Source: Streptomyces sp. ML-6
GTDB taxonomy: Bacteria; Actinomycetota; Actinomycetes; Streptomycetales; Streptomycetaceae
Assembly (NCBI RefSeq): GCF_030116705.1
Contig: NZ_JAOTIK010000001.1
Coordinates: 6,786,501 to 6,850,500 of the forward strand
Direction of reading: 5' to 3'
Length of the DNA: 64,000 bases
A model generated the notes under the pieces. It was not told where the DNA came from. It saw only the letters and a program-made list of their open reading frames with translations, and did not search any database. This document shows, piece by piece, positions 35,066 through 42,699 of the stretch; the stretch's first letter is position 1, and the number at the start of each line of letters is the position of its first letter. The position numbers and the translations under genes are program-made.

Positions 35066-36318
35066 CCGGCCACCACCCGGGGGCGCAGCTCGGCGAGGAG
35101 GGCTTCGACGCGGGCCCGGGCGGCCGGGCCCCGCGCGTCGCCGGCCATGACGTGGCCGAGGTACTCGTTGTTGCTGCCCGCGGCCCGGACGGCCCTGCCG
35201 GGGTCGCTGAGCCGCAGTTCCAGCACGTCGTCCGCGACGCGGACGGTGTCGGCGCCGTCGACGGCCTCCAGCACCCCGTCCTCGTCCGGCACCAGGAAAC
35301 CGATCGCGGCACTGGTCAGCCCGGTGGCGCGGCGGCGCAGGTCCGGCTCGCGGCCGAGGGCGACGTCCACGCAGGCACCGGCGAGGTCGATGCCGGTCAC
35401 ATGACGGACGAGTTCGGTGATGCGGTTGCCAGCGGGCCGGGGGTTGACCTCGATCAGCCGGGGGCCGTCGGCCGTCAGTTTGATCTCGGTGTGGGCGACG
35501 ACTCCGTCCAGGCCCAGCGCCCGGAGCGCCCGGCGCGCGGTCTCCCCGGCGGCCGCGGCGTCCGCCGGGTCCAGGGCGGCGGGGAACATGTGCCCGGTCT
35601 CGATGAAGGCGGGGGCCCCGCCGACGCTCTTGTCCGTGACGCCGACGACCGTCACGGTTCCGTCGTACGACACGGTCTCCACGCTCACCTCCGGCCCTTC
35701 GAGGAGCTCTTCGAGCAGCACCACGGGGTCGCGGCGCTGTCCGCGGGCGTTGACGGGGAAGGCGGCGAGCGCGCGGTGGGCACGGGCCAGTTCGGCCTCG
35801 TCGTCGGCGCGGCGCACGAACATCCCCGCGCACAGGTCCACCGGCTTGAGCACCAGCGGGTAGCCGATGTCGTGCGCCGCGGCGACGGCCCCGGCCCAGT
35901 CCTCGCACACGGCGAACCGCGGCCCCGGGAGGCCCGCCTCGGCCAGGACCCGGCGGGTCGCGTCCTTGCGGCACGCGTTCTCGACCGCCTCGGGCATGGG
36001 ACCGGGCAGCCCCAGCCGCTCCGCGATCCGCGCGGCCGTCGGGAGGTAGTAGTCGCAGGAGGTGATCACCCCGTCGAAGCGCAGCGCCGCATGGGCCCGC
36101 TCGACGAAGGGCAGCAGCGCGTCGGTGTCGTTGGTCTCCGCGGTGAGCACATGGCGGGCCGAGAGGAGGGGGTGCGCGGCGCCCTCCGGGGCGGAACGCA
36201 GGTAGTGGTGCAGGTCGCGGGTCAGCAGGGTGAACTCGTCCCCCGCCTCGCGGACGGCTCTCGGCAGCAGTCTGCTCATGGACCCGACCCAGCTCTCGAC
36301 CATCAGCAGATGAGCCAC
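35062..36318 (-). CDS. ATP-grasp carboxylate-amine ligase
   Basis: A 418-aa ATP-grasp enzyme. The central domain has GLPGPRFAVCEDW, YPLVLKPVDLCAG (ATP-binding Lys), VVLLEELLEGPEVSVETVSYDG and the metal-binding LIEVNPRPAGNRITELV. The N-terminal Rossmann domain (DGVITSCDYYLPTAARIAERLGLPGP) is as in amino-acid and dipeptide ligases of the BacD/carbamoyl-phosphate-synthase type. It should join a carboxylate to an amine via an acyl phosphate. GTG at 36318 follows GAAGGGG. It is the first gene of the operon, about 80 bp downstream of the expected transcription start. Confidence 0.9.
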   Translation of the reverse strand: MAHLLMVESWVGSMSRLLPRAVREAGDEFTLLTRDLHHYLRSAPEGAAHPLLSARHVLTAETNDTDALLPFVERAHAALRFDGVITSCDYYLPTAARIAERLGLPGPMPEAVENACRKDATRRVLAEAGLPGPRFAVCEDWAGAVAAAHDIGYPLVLKPVDLCAGMFVRRADDEAELARAHRALAAFPVNARGQRRDPVVLLEELLEGPEVSVETVSYDGTVTVVGVTDKSVGGAPAFIETGHMFPAALDPADAAAAGETARRALRALGLDGVVAHTEIKLTADGPRLIEVNPRPAGNRITELVRHVTGIDLAGACVDVALGREPDLRRRATGLTSAAIGFLVPDEDGVLEAVDGADTVRVADDVLELRLSDPGRAVRAAGSNNEYLGHVMAGDARGPAARARVEALLAELRPRVVAG

Positions 36319-36403
36319 GAATTCCCCTTCTCACGGCGCGGTTGAGGTGTGATCCGGTCACGGCGGCAGCGCCGGCCAGGGCGTGCTCGCTTGACCGAGA
36401 GGG

Positions 36404-36432
36404 ACCTTATCGGCAATCGTTTTCATTGTCAT
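36404..36432 (-). promoter_or_regulatory. Promoter with embedded Zur-box-like sequence
   Basis: On the minus strand ATGACA (-35, 36432-36427) and TAAGGT (-10, 36409-36404) are 17 bp apart. Between them lies TGAAAACGATTGCCG (36425-36411), which matches the actinobacterial Zur consensus TGAAAATGATTTTCA, as I recall it, at 11 of 15 positions with one half perfect. Placement between -35 and -10 is the classic repression position. It directs the ATP-grasp operon; it could also affect the divergent GNAT gene. Confidence 0.65.
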
Positions 36433-36476
36433 CTGACGGGGGTGCGGCTTCTCCGACCGCGAGACGCGCGCCCGCC

Positions 36477-36548
36477 GTCGTACGCCCTCGGGCACGCCCG
36501 CGTCGTACGCCCTTACGTACTTACGTACGCCCGCTTGTCGTGCGCCCT
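36477..36548. repeat. Repeated gtcgtacgccct motif in GNAT leader
   Basis: Copies at 36477-36488 and 36502-36513 are identical; 36537-36548 (gtcgtgcgccct) differs by one base. Between copies 2 and 3 is cttacgtacttacgtac, a second small direct repeat. All lie in the 50-120 bp before the GNAT start. Confidence 0.7.
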
Positions 36549-36597
36549 CGTCGGACGCGAGGGCCCCGCGCCCCTCGCGCATCCTCAGGAGAACGTG

Positions 36598-37146
36598 ATG
36601 AATCACCCCCCGAAGCCGCCCTACACCGTGCGTCCCGCCGGCCCGGCCGATGTGGAGGGCGCCCGCCAGGTCATGCTCGACACCTTCTACCGGGACTTCG
36701 GCTACGGTTACGTGCCCGCGTGGCACCGCGACGTCGTCGAGATCGAGAGCACCTACCTGGACGACCCGCGCCACCTGCTTCTGGTCGCCGTGCACAGTGA
36801 CCGGGTGGTGGCCACCACCGGAATCCGCTCGACGGGACCGGCCCATCCGCCGCACCCGCGCCGGCTCGCCGAGCGCTACCCCCCGGGCACCACCGCACAG
36901 CTCGTGCGGGTCTACGTGAGCCCGGAGCACCGGCGGCACGGCCTGGCCCGCACCCTCGTGGAGCAGGCGTGCGCCTTCGTCGCCGGGACGCCCGGGTACG
37001 ACAGCATCTACCTGCACACCAATGTCGACGTCGAGGGCGCCGAGGCGTTCTGGCGCAGCATGGCCAAAGAGATCTTCGACGCCCGTACGACGGGGGAGCA
37101 CGGGCCCGGCGTCGGCACCGTGCACTTCGAGATCCCGTTGCCGTGA
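36598..37146 (+). CDS. GNAT-family N-acetyltransferase
   Basis: A 182-aa acetyltransferase. It starts YTVRPAGPADVEGARQVMLDTF and has the acetyl-CoA loop VRVYVSPEHRRHGLARTLVEQAC (the R/Q-x-x-G-x-G/A motif as RRHGLA), then SIYLHTNVDVEGAEAFWRSM. Substrate unknown. ATG at 36598 is preceded by CAGGAG. It diverges from the ATP-grasp operon across the Zur-box-like promoter and could modify the same product or protect the producer. Confidence 0.88.
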   Translation: MNHPPKPPYTVRPAGPADVEGARQVMLDTFYRDFGYGYVPAWHRDVVEIESTYLDDPRHLLLVAVHSDRVVATTGIRSTGPAHPPHPRRLAERYPPGTTAQLVRVYVSPEHRRHGLARTLVEQACAFVAGTPGYDSIYLHTNVDVEGAEAFWRSMAKEIFDARTTGEHGPGVGTVHFEIPLP

Positions 37147-37295
37147 CCCGGCCGGCCCGGGCCCGGCGGGCGTCCGGACGGGGCGGCACGGGCGCATGAC
37201 GCGGCGGAGCGCGGCCGACGGCCGCACCCACCCTTCGCGTCACTCCCGCCTCAGCCCGCCCGCGCCTTCGTCCGTCCGCGCGGCGGGCTTGGCCG

Positions 37296-38120
37296 TCAGG
37301 CGGTGAGCGAGCGCAGCCGGTCGGCGGTCTCCCGGTCGGCGGGGAGGAACGTCTCGATCGCCAGCTCGGCCACCGTCACGTCCATCGGCGTGTTGAACGT
37401 CGCGATGGAGGAGACGAACGAGAGCACGTGCCCGTCGTGCTCGATCAGCATGGGCAGCGCGAAGGACAGGGACGCGCCGGTCCCGTCGCCCGGGGCGTCC
37501 TCGGGGCCCTCGGGAGTCCCGTCACCCTCCGGTACGGGATAGGCGGCGACCTCCTCGTACAGTTCGCGCAGCTCCACCGACCGGGCCAGGGCGATCTGAC
37601 GCCTCATCTGCGCCAGCAGATCGGCCCGCCACGCCCGCAGGTTCCGGATGCGCGGGGCCAGGCCCTCCGGGTGCAGGGTGATCCGCATGACGTTCAACGG
37701 CGGCACCAGCAGGTGCTCGGCCACGCCGTCCAGCAGCATCGCGACGCCCCGGTTGGCCGCCACCACGTCGTACCTGCCGTCCAGGACGAGCGCCGGATAC
37801 GGTTCGTAGCCCTCCAGCAGCCGCTCCACCCCCTCGCGCAGCGCGCCCATGGCCGGGTCGTCGAGCGGCGTGTGGGCGTAGCGCGGGGCGTAACCGGCCA
37901 CCACCAGCAGGGCGTTGCGCTCCCTGACGGGGATCTCCAGATGCTCGGCGAGACGCAGGACCATCTCCTCGCTGGGGCGGGAGCGGCCCGTTTCGATGAA
38001 GGAGATGTGCCGGGCGGAGGAGTCCGCGCGCAGCGCCAGTTCCAGCTGGCTGATCCTGCGCTGTTCCCGCCAGCTGCGCAGCAGCGGTCCTACCCCCGTG
38101 TCGGGCGCGACAGTAGTCAT
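37296..38120 (-). CDS. XRE-type regulator with MmyB-like ligand domain
   Basis: A 274-aa regulator. Residues 10-70 form a Cro/C1-type helix-turn-helix (LLRSWREQRRISQLELALRADSSARHISFIETGRSRPS). The rest is the MmyB-like (MLTR) ligand-binding domain (GYEPYPALVLDGRYDVVAANRGVAMLL), which in relatives binds fatty acids or similar ligands. Such regulators often control the adjacent divergent gene, here the pterin dehydratase at 38184, 63 bp away. ATG at 38120. Confidence 0.88.
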   Translation of the reverse strand: MTTVAPDTGVGPLLRSWREQRRISQLELALRADSSARHISFIETGRSRPSEEMVLRLAEHLEIPVRERNALLVVAGYAPRYAHTPLDDPAMGALREGVERLLEGYEPYPALVLDGRYDVVAANRGVAMLLDGVAEHLLVPPLNVMRITLHPEGLAPRIRNLRAWRADLLAQMRRQIALARSVELRELYEEVAAYPVPEGDGTPEGPEDAPGDGTGASLSFALPMLIEHDGHVLSFVSSIATFNTPMDVTVAELAIETFLPADRETADRLRSLTA

Positions 38121-38183
38121 GCCCAGACCGTAACGTCACCGGCACCGCCGACCGGCACCGACCGTTGACGAGGGAGTCACCGC

Positions 38184-38489
38184 ATGCCCGCCGCACCGCT
38201 GTCGCAGGAGGAGATCGAGGACCGTCTGGGCGATCTGCCCGGCTGGTCGCTGGAGGGGGACCGGATCACCCGCACCTACCGGCTGCCCACCCACTTCGCG
38301 GCCGCCGGGCTGACCATGCACGTCGCCGCGATCCAGGACGAGCTGAACCACCACTCCGACCTGACCCTCGGATACAACACCGTCACCCTCTCCGTGAACA
38401 CGCACGACGCGGGCGGCGTGGTCACGGAGAAGGACCTGGGCCTGGCCGCACGGGTGGCGGCGGTGGCCGCCGGGCACGGCGCGCGGTAG
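38184..38489 (+). CDS. phhB: Pterin-4a-carbinolamine dehydratase
   Basis: A 101-aa protein with the PCD/DCoH signature: H56, H57 in ELNHHSDLTLGYN and H74-D75 in THDAGGVVTEKDL, the three catalytic His positions. It dehydrates 4a-hydroxytetrahydropterin in the recycling of the cofactor of aromatic amino acid hydroxylases. No hydroxylase is nearby, so in Streptomyces it may serve another pterin. ATG at 38184 follows GACGAGGGAGTC. Divergent from the XRE regulator. Confidence 0.92.
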   Translation: MPAAPLSQEEIEDRLGDLPGWSLEGDRITRTYRLPTHFAAAGLTMHVAAIQDELNHHSDLTLGYNTVTLSVNTHDAGGVVTEKDLGLAARVAAVAAGHGAR

Positions 38490-38514
38490 CCGCGGGGCGG
38501 TTCGGGGCGGCGGG

Positions 38515-39477
38515 TCACAGCGCCGCCCCGAACCGCGGATGCGCGGTGAGCCAGCGGGTGTAGCTCTCGCTCCGCTCCACCGCCTCCGCGTACGCCGCCC
38601 GGGTGTGCCCGCTCACCGCTCCGGCGGCCGTCCCGGCCGCCGCCGACCGGGGGTGCCAGCCCAGCAGGTGGCGCCAGCTCAGCGGGGAACCGGCGATCGG
38701 CCTGGTCACCACCCCCGGCGTCGGCGGGAAGGTTGCCCGGCACAGCCCGACCGCCCGGCCCACCTGGACCAGATGGACGACGGACGTCGTGTCCGTCTCG
38801 TACACCGAGACCGGACTGAAACCGGCCCGGGCGCAGGCCCCGACGAAGCAGTCGGCGAAGCAGCCGTCGCCCGGCACGTCCGCCCAGCACTCGTCGGCCA
38901 GCGCGGAGAGGTCGAGCTCCTGCTCACCGGCGAGCGGATGGGAGTCCGGCAGCATCACGAAGACCGGATCGATGCCGATCACCTGCCACGTCAGCCGGTC
39001 GTTCGCCGGCGGCGGGCTCTCCCCGCAGGTGCCGATCAGGGCGAAGTCGAGCCGCCCGTCCACCAGCTGGGAGGCGAGCTCGTCCACCGACCAGGAGGTG
39101 TACGTCGAGACCGGTGCGGTCGGGTGCGCCGTGACCAAGCGGTCCACGAGACCGCCCAGCAGCGGCCCGTGCGTACCGCCCAGCCGGAAGCGCTCCATCG
39201 TGCCCCAGGCATTGGCGAACCGCACCGCCTCCTGCTGGAGCTCGCTCACCGCGGGCAGCACCACCCGGGCCCGTTCGAGTACCAGCTCGCCCAGGAGCGT
39301 GGGCCGGGCGCCGGTGTGGTCCCGGTCGAAGAGCGGGCCGCCGAGCGCTTTCTCGATCCGGCGCAGCTGTGCGCTCAGCGCGGGCTGGGCGAGCCCGAGG
39401 GTCGCGGCCGCCTTGGTCAGGCTCCCGGTGTCGGCAATGGCACGTACGGTTCGCAGATGGCGCAACTCCAGCTCCAT
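38515..39477 (-). CDS. LysR-family regulator
   Basis: A 320-aa LysR protein. The N-terminal winged helix is MELELRHLRTVRAIADTGSLTKAAATLGLAQPALSAQLRRIEKALGG, followed by the two-lobed periplasmic-binding-like ligand domain. Convergent with phhB and divergent from the methyltransferase at 39687, which is the most likely target. ATG at 39477. A bla- or metabolite-specific ligand cannot be predicted. Confidence 0.9.
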   Translation of the reverse strand: MELELRHLRTVRAIADTGSLTKAAATLGLAQPALSAQLRRIEKALGGPLFDRDHTGARPTLLGELVLERARVVLPAVSELQQEAVRFANAWGTMERFRLGGTHGPLLGGLVDRLVTAHPTAPVSTYTSWSVDELASQLVDGRLDFALIGTCGESPPPANDRLTWQVIGIDPVFVMLPDSHPLAGEQELDLSALADECWADVPGDGCFADCFVGACARAGFSPVSVYETDTTSVVHLVQVGRAVGLCRATFPPTPGVVTRPIAGSPLSWRHLLGWHPRSAAAGTAAGAVSGHTRAAYAEAVERSESYTRWLTAHPRFGAAL

Positions 39478-39686
39478 AAACGCAAGTTATGGGCCCGGGG
39501 GCCCACCGGCAATATCCCGGTGACGATTCGGTGGGATGTGTCCCGGAGTCACCGGCCGCGGCGACACGGTGACACGGTGTCCTTCCGTCTCCCGGTGGGC
39601 CGGGCGCGGGGGAGCCGGGTGGCAGGCGGCTTGCCGAACCGGCAACAAATCTGGCCAGGGGGCCGGGCGGCGGTGAGGCTGGTGGT

Positions 39687-40652
39687 ATGAGTCAGCACAC
39701 CGGAAACGGCCACCACGAGAGCGCCGCCCACGACCCCCGCCACGACCAGGACCCCTCCGCCCATGCCGGTCACGCCGGGCACTCCGCCCATGCCGGTCAC
39801 GGGACTCCCGACGGCATCGACTGGGACGCCATGGGGCCGATGCTGGAGCAGAACGCCGAGATCAGCCGGCCGCAGTACGAGGAGGCGGCCCGCTGGATCG
39901 CCGGGCTCCCCACGGCCCCGCAGGTGCGCCGGGTGCTCGACATCGGCAGCGGCCCCGGAGTGGTCACCTGCCTGCTCGCCGAGACGTTCCCCGGGGCGGA
40001 GGTCGTCGCCGTCGACGGCACCCCGGCGCTCCTGGAGCGCACCGGGGAGCGGGCCGAACGGCTCGGCCTCGGCGACCGGGTCCGGGTACGGCAGGCCGAC
40101 CTCCCCGACGACCTCGGCGGACTGGGCGAGGCGGACCTGATCTGGATGGGCAACACCCTGCACCACCTGGGCGACCAGCGTGCCGCGCTCGCCGGGTTCG
40201 CCGGACTGCTGCGCCCCGGCGGGACCATCGCCCTGGTCGAGGGCGGGCTGCAGCCCCGCCGGCTCCCGCGCGACATCGGCTTCGGGCGGGCGGGCCTGGA
40301 GGCCAGGCTCGAAGCGATCAACACGGACCGGTTCGAGGACATGCGGGCGGCACTGCCCGACGCCAAGCGGGAATCCGAGGACTGGAGCGCCCTGTTCGCC
40401 GCGGTGGGACTGGAACCGCAGGGAACCCGCAGTTTCCTGCTGGACATCCCGGCGCCGGTCCCCGAGCCGGTCCGCGAGGACGCCGTCATCGAGTTCGGCC
40501 GGTGGCGCGAGGCCTTCGCGGAGTACCTCACGGCCGAGGACGCCGCCGCGCTCGACCGACTGCTCGACCCCGCCGACCCGGCCGGGCTGCGTCGCCGCCC
40601 CGACCTCTTCCTGCTCTCGGCGCGCACCGTGCACCTGGGCCGACGGGCCTGA
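39687..40652 (+). CDS. SAM methyltransferase with His-rich N-terminus
   Basis: A 321-aa methyltransferase. Motif I is VLDIGSGPGVVTCLL, motif II VVAVDGTPALL, then VRQADLPDDLGGLGEADLIWMGNTLHHL and LLRPGGTIALVEGG. The first 40 residues are His-rich (HTGNGHHE, HDPRHDQD, HAGHAGHSAHAGHG), with about eleven His that could bind Ni, Zn or Cu. The substrate is unknown. ATG at 39687 has gaggctggtggt upstream, a weak site. The divergent LysR gene at 39477 probably regulates it. Confidence 0.87.
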   Translation: MSQHTGNGHHESAAHDPRHDQDPSAHAGHAGHSAHAGHGTPDGIDWDAMGPMLEQNAEISRPQYEEAARWIAGLPTAPQVRRVLDIGSGPGVVTCLLAETFPGAEVVAVDGTPALLERTGERAERLGLGDRVRVRQADLPDDLGGLGEADLIWMGNTLHHLGDQRAALAGFAGLLRPGGTIALVEGGLQPRRLPRDIGFGRAGLEARLEAINTDRFEDMRAALPDAKRESEDWSALFAAVGLEPQGTRSFLLDIPAPVPEPVREDAVIEFGRWREAFAEYLTAEDAAALDRLLDPADPAGLRRRPDLFLLSARTVHLGRRA

Positions 40653-40809
40653 CGGGCCGACGGGCCCGGGCCCGACGGGCTGAGGGGCTGGCGGGGCCGA
40701 GGGGACCGGCGGGGCCGGAAGGCGGGTTTCCGCAGGTCGGACGGTGTCAAGGGAAGACACGCTTCCGCCGGGGTGAGCGGGCATCAGAAAGTCCCCTGAG
40801 CAGACTAAT

Positions 40810-40850
40810 GGCATATCAACTCCCGTCCTTTTTTGGTGAGTTGATATGCC
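40810..40850. promoter_or_regulatory. 13-bp perfect inverted repeat in AT-rich islet
   Basis: GGCATATCAACTC (40810-40822) and GAGTTGATATGCC (40838-40850) are perfectly complementary, with a 15-base loop containing TTTTTT. AGAC/GTCT extends the pairing outside. As an RNA this is a hairpin with an internal U-run, and as DNA a wide palindrome; terminator or operator are both possible. Confidence 0.7.
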
Positions 40851-40862
40851 GTCTAATGATAT

Positions 40863-40886
40863 GAAAATAGCATATGGCGTATTTTC
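40863..40886. promoter_or_regulatory. Second AT-rich palindrome
   Basis: GAAAATA (40863-40869) and TATTTTC (40880-40886) flank gcatatggcg. It lies 125 bp before the secreted His-rich protein gene and is a good candidate operator or UP-like element. The ATATG motif also occurs in the first palindrome. Confidence 0.5.
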
Positions 40887-41010
40887 GTACCTCGATCAGA
40901 GGGTGGGCGTCGATCTCCGCCGTGTCCGATATGACACGTATGAGGATCATTCAGTACGTTCATTCACAGATCGACTGCCCGGTCGATCTCTCTGAGACAG
41001 GAGAAGCAAA

Positions 41011-41559
41011 ATGATCACCCGTTCCACCATCGTCACGGCCGCCGTCGCGGCCGCTGCCGCCCTGGCTGCCACCGGCATCACCTACGCCTCGGCTGCCGGC
41101 ACCGCGCCGGTCGAGGCGGCCCGCCCCGTTCAGCAGGCCGTTCCCAGCTCGGCTCTCGATGGCGGCGACGTCGGCAAGGGCAACGAGGGCAAGGACAACG
41201 AGCGGGGTGGCCACGACGAGGGTCGTGACCACCACGAGGGTCGTGACCACCACGAGGGTCGCATTCACATCAACGAGCGGACGTACAGCGACGACCCGGG
41301 TGGCTGTGTGACCGTGGTCAGCGGCCTCGGCTCCAAGACCCTCAACATCCGCAACGACAGCCGCCGGACCGTCGAGGTCTTCCGCGGGGCCACCTGCGAC
41401 AACGGCGCCCCCATCGCCACCGTCGGACCGCACAGCGACAGCAACGGGGTGCACCCGGGCCACGTCAAGGGCGGCGTGTGGGTCAAGAACGGCGTCGTGG
41501 GCAGCTTCCGGGTGCTCGAGCGCCACTACGACGACCACGGTGGCGGCAAGAGCTGGTAA
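41011..41559 (+). CDS. Secreted His/Asp/Glu-rich protein
   Basis: A 182-aa exported protein. Signal peptide MITRSTIVTAAVAAAAALAA with cleavage around ASA-AGT (residue 28). The middle (about 50-90) is charged and repetitive: GKGNEGKDNERGGHDEGRDHHEGRDHHEGR, where the DNA shows 18-bp repeats (gaccaccacgagggtcgt). The C-terminal domain (about 95-182) has a Cys pair (GGCVTVVS...GATCDNG) and beta-like strands. The His/Asp pattern suggests metal binding. ATG at 41011 has ACAGGAGAAG upstream; a hairpin terminator follows. No known family recognised. Confidence 0.8.
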   Translation: MITRSTIVTAAVAAAAALAATGITYASAAGTAPVEAARPVQQAVPSSALDGGDVGKGNEGKDNERGGHDEGRDHHEGRDHHEGRIHINERTYSDDPGGCVTVVSGLGSKTLNIRNDSRRTVEVFRGATCDNGAPIATVGPHSDSNGVHPGHVKGGVWVKNGVVGSFRVLERHYDDHGGGKSW

Positions 41560-41580
41560 TCGGGTCGCCCGGATGACGCA

Positions 41581-41613
41581 GAACCCCGGCCCGCCGGAAT
41601 CGGGCCGGGGTTC
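41581..41613 (+). terminator. 13-bp perfect hairpin terminator
   Basis: GAACCCCGGCCCG (41581-41593) pairs perfectly with CGGGCCGGGGTTC (41601-41613) around ccggaat, 21 bp after the stop of the secreted His-rich protein. Confidence 0.9.
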
Positions 41614-42035
41614 CAGTCAGGGTATCCGGGCGGGGGACCCGGTCGGATACCCGCACCCGAAGGACGACTGACACGTCCGAAAACCTGTCAGGCCATACTA
41701 AAACCGGACGGCGGGGTGCTGCCAGCCGACCGGAACGGCCGTGCGGCGCACGGCCGCCGGGCTCCGGTTCCTTCCCGGTTCCGGGGCCCGGACCTCGGAC
41801 TCGTCCCTGGTCCGCGGCCCTCGGCGGGCCCGGCGCCCGGTCGGCGGAACGTGGTGACGGCGTGGCAGACGCCGCCCATGTCCCGGCCGCCGGGGGGATC
41901 GACGGGCCGTCCTGGTCCAGTCGGGTGACGGCCCGGCGGGCACGATCCCGAAGGGCTGCCCGGACTCCGGTCCGCGGCCCCCGGACTCCGGTCCGCGGGC
42001 ACCCGAGCACCTTCCCGGGCCGGGCCCGTGTCCGG
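41614..42035. other. Intergenic region, 420 bp
   Basis: No convincing gene on either strand. A direct repeat ggactccggtccgcg occurs twice around 41963-41999. A short AT-richer stretch near 41685-41705 (cctgtcaggccatactaaaa) may be a promoter remnant. Frames here are Arg/Pro-rich and not protein-like. Confidence 0.5.
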
Positions 42036-42518
42036 CTATGTCCCGGGGGTGTCCCGCGCTGCCTCCAGCCGCCACCACTGGCCGGGGGAGTCGGTGTCCT
42101 CCCACTGCTGGACCCGGGCGCCGTCCGCGGCGCTGCCGTCGGCCACTTCGAGGACGAGTCCGCTGACGAAACTGACCAGCGTCACCACTCCGGGCGTCTC
42201 CAGGTGCCGCTCGATCAGCCACTCCTGGGCGCCGTAGTTGTTGGCCCGCCACTGCTGGATCACGGCGCCGTTCTCGGTGGAGGCGTTGGCCACGTCCAGG
42301 CGCTTCCCGCTGTGGACGTTGACCAGGTGGTACAGCGCCGCGCCCTCGTGCACCGGCGAGAGCTGCCAGAGCTGGTCCGGCGAGCCGTTCTCCTCGGCCT
42401 GCCGGACCGGGGCGCCGCCGCCCTTGGCGGCGCCGTGCACGCCCAGCAGCAGCCCGCTCCCCACGTTGCGCAGCCGGTAGCGGCCCGCTGCCACCACGGG
42501 CACGCCGTCCCCGTTCAT
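42036..42518 (-). CDS. Ricin-type beta-trefoil lectin domain protein
   Basis: A 160-aa protein that is essentially one ricin-B beta-trefoil: three repeats with YRLRNVGSGLLLGV, YHLVNVHSGKRLDVANASTENGAVIQQW and TLVSFVSGLVLEVADGSAADGARVQQWEDT, each keeping the Q-x-W motif or a variant. No signal peptide is visible, so it is predicted cytoplasmic, unlike most such lectins. It should bind a sugar; partner unknown. ATG at 42518. Confidence 0.87.
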   Translation of the reverse strand: MNGDGVPVVAAGRYRLRNVGSGLLLGVHGAAKGGGAPVRQAEENGSPDQLWQLSPVHEGAALYHLVNVHSGKRLDVANASTENGAVIQQWRANNYGAQEWLIERHLETPGVVTLVSFVSGLVLEVADGSAADGARVQQWEDTDSPGQWWRLEAARDTPGT

Positions 42519-42699
42519 GCTGTTCCGGTCCTTCCCGCGTGGCGGACCGCCGCCCGGCCCGAAGGCCGGACGGCGGTCCGTTCCGTGTTCCGCCGGGGCG
42601 CGCCCGAAAGGGCGTGCCCCGGCGCTGCTGTGCCGTGTCGTGCGATGTGCCCCGCCGCCGTGGCCCTGCCGTGCGTCTCGGCGGTGAGCGGCAGGGGCG

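Larger units (their letters stand above)
40653..41010. other. Intergenic region with AT-rich islet
   Basis: A 358-bp region with no gene. The first 100 bp contain ggccgacgggc-like direct repeats just after the methyltransferase stop. From about 40800 to 40900 the composition drops to AT-rich, unlike anything around it, and holds two palindromes listed separately. The next gene starts at 41011. Confidence 0.6.

Noticed and set aside
31035..36318. EDDS-type zincophore locus
   Set aside because: EDDS and staphyloferrin B loci need an SbnB-like or lyase-like partner, which is absent; the ATP-grasp/epimerase/DUF364 set is different.
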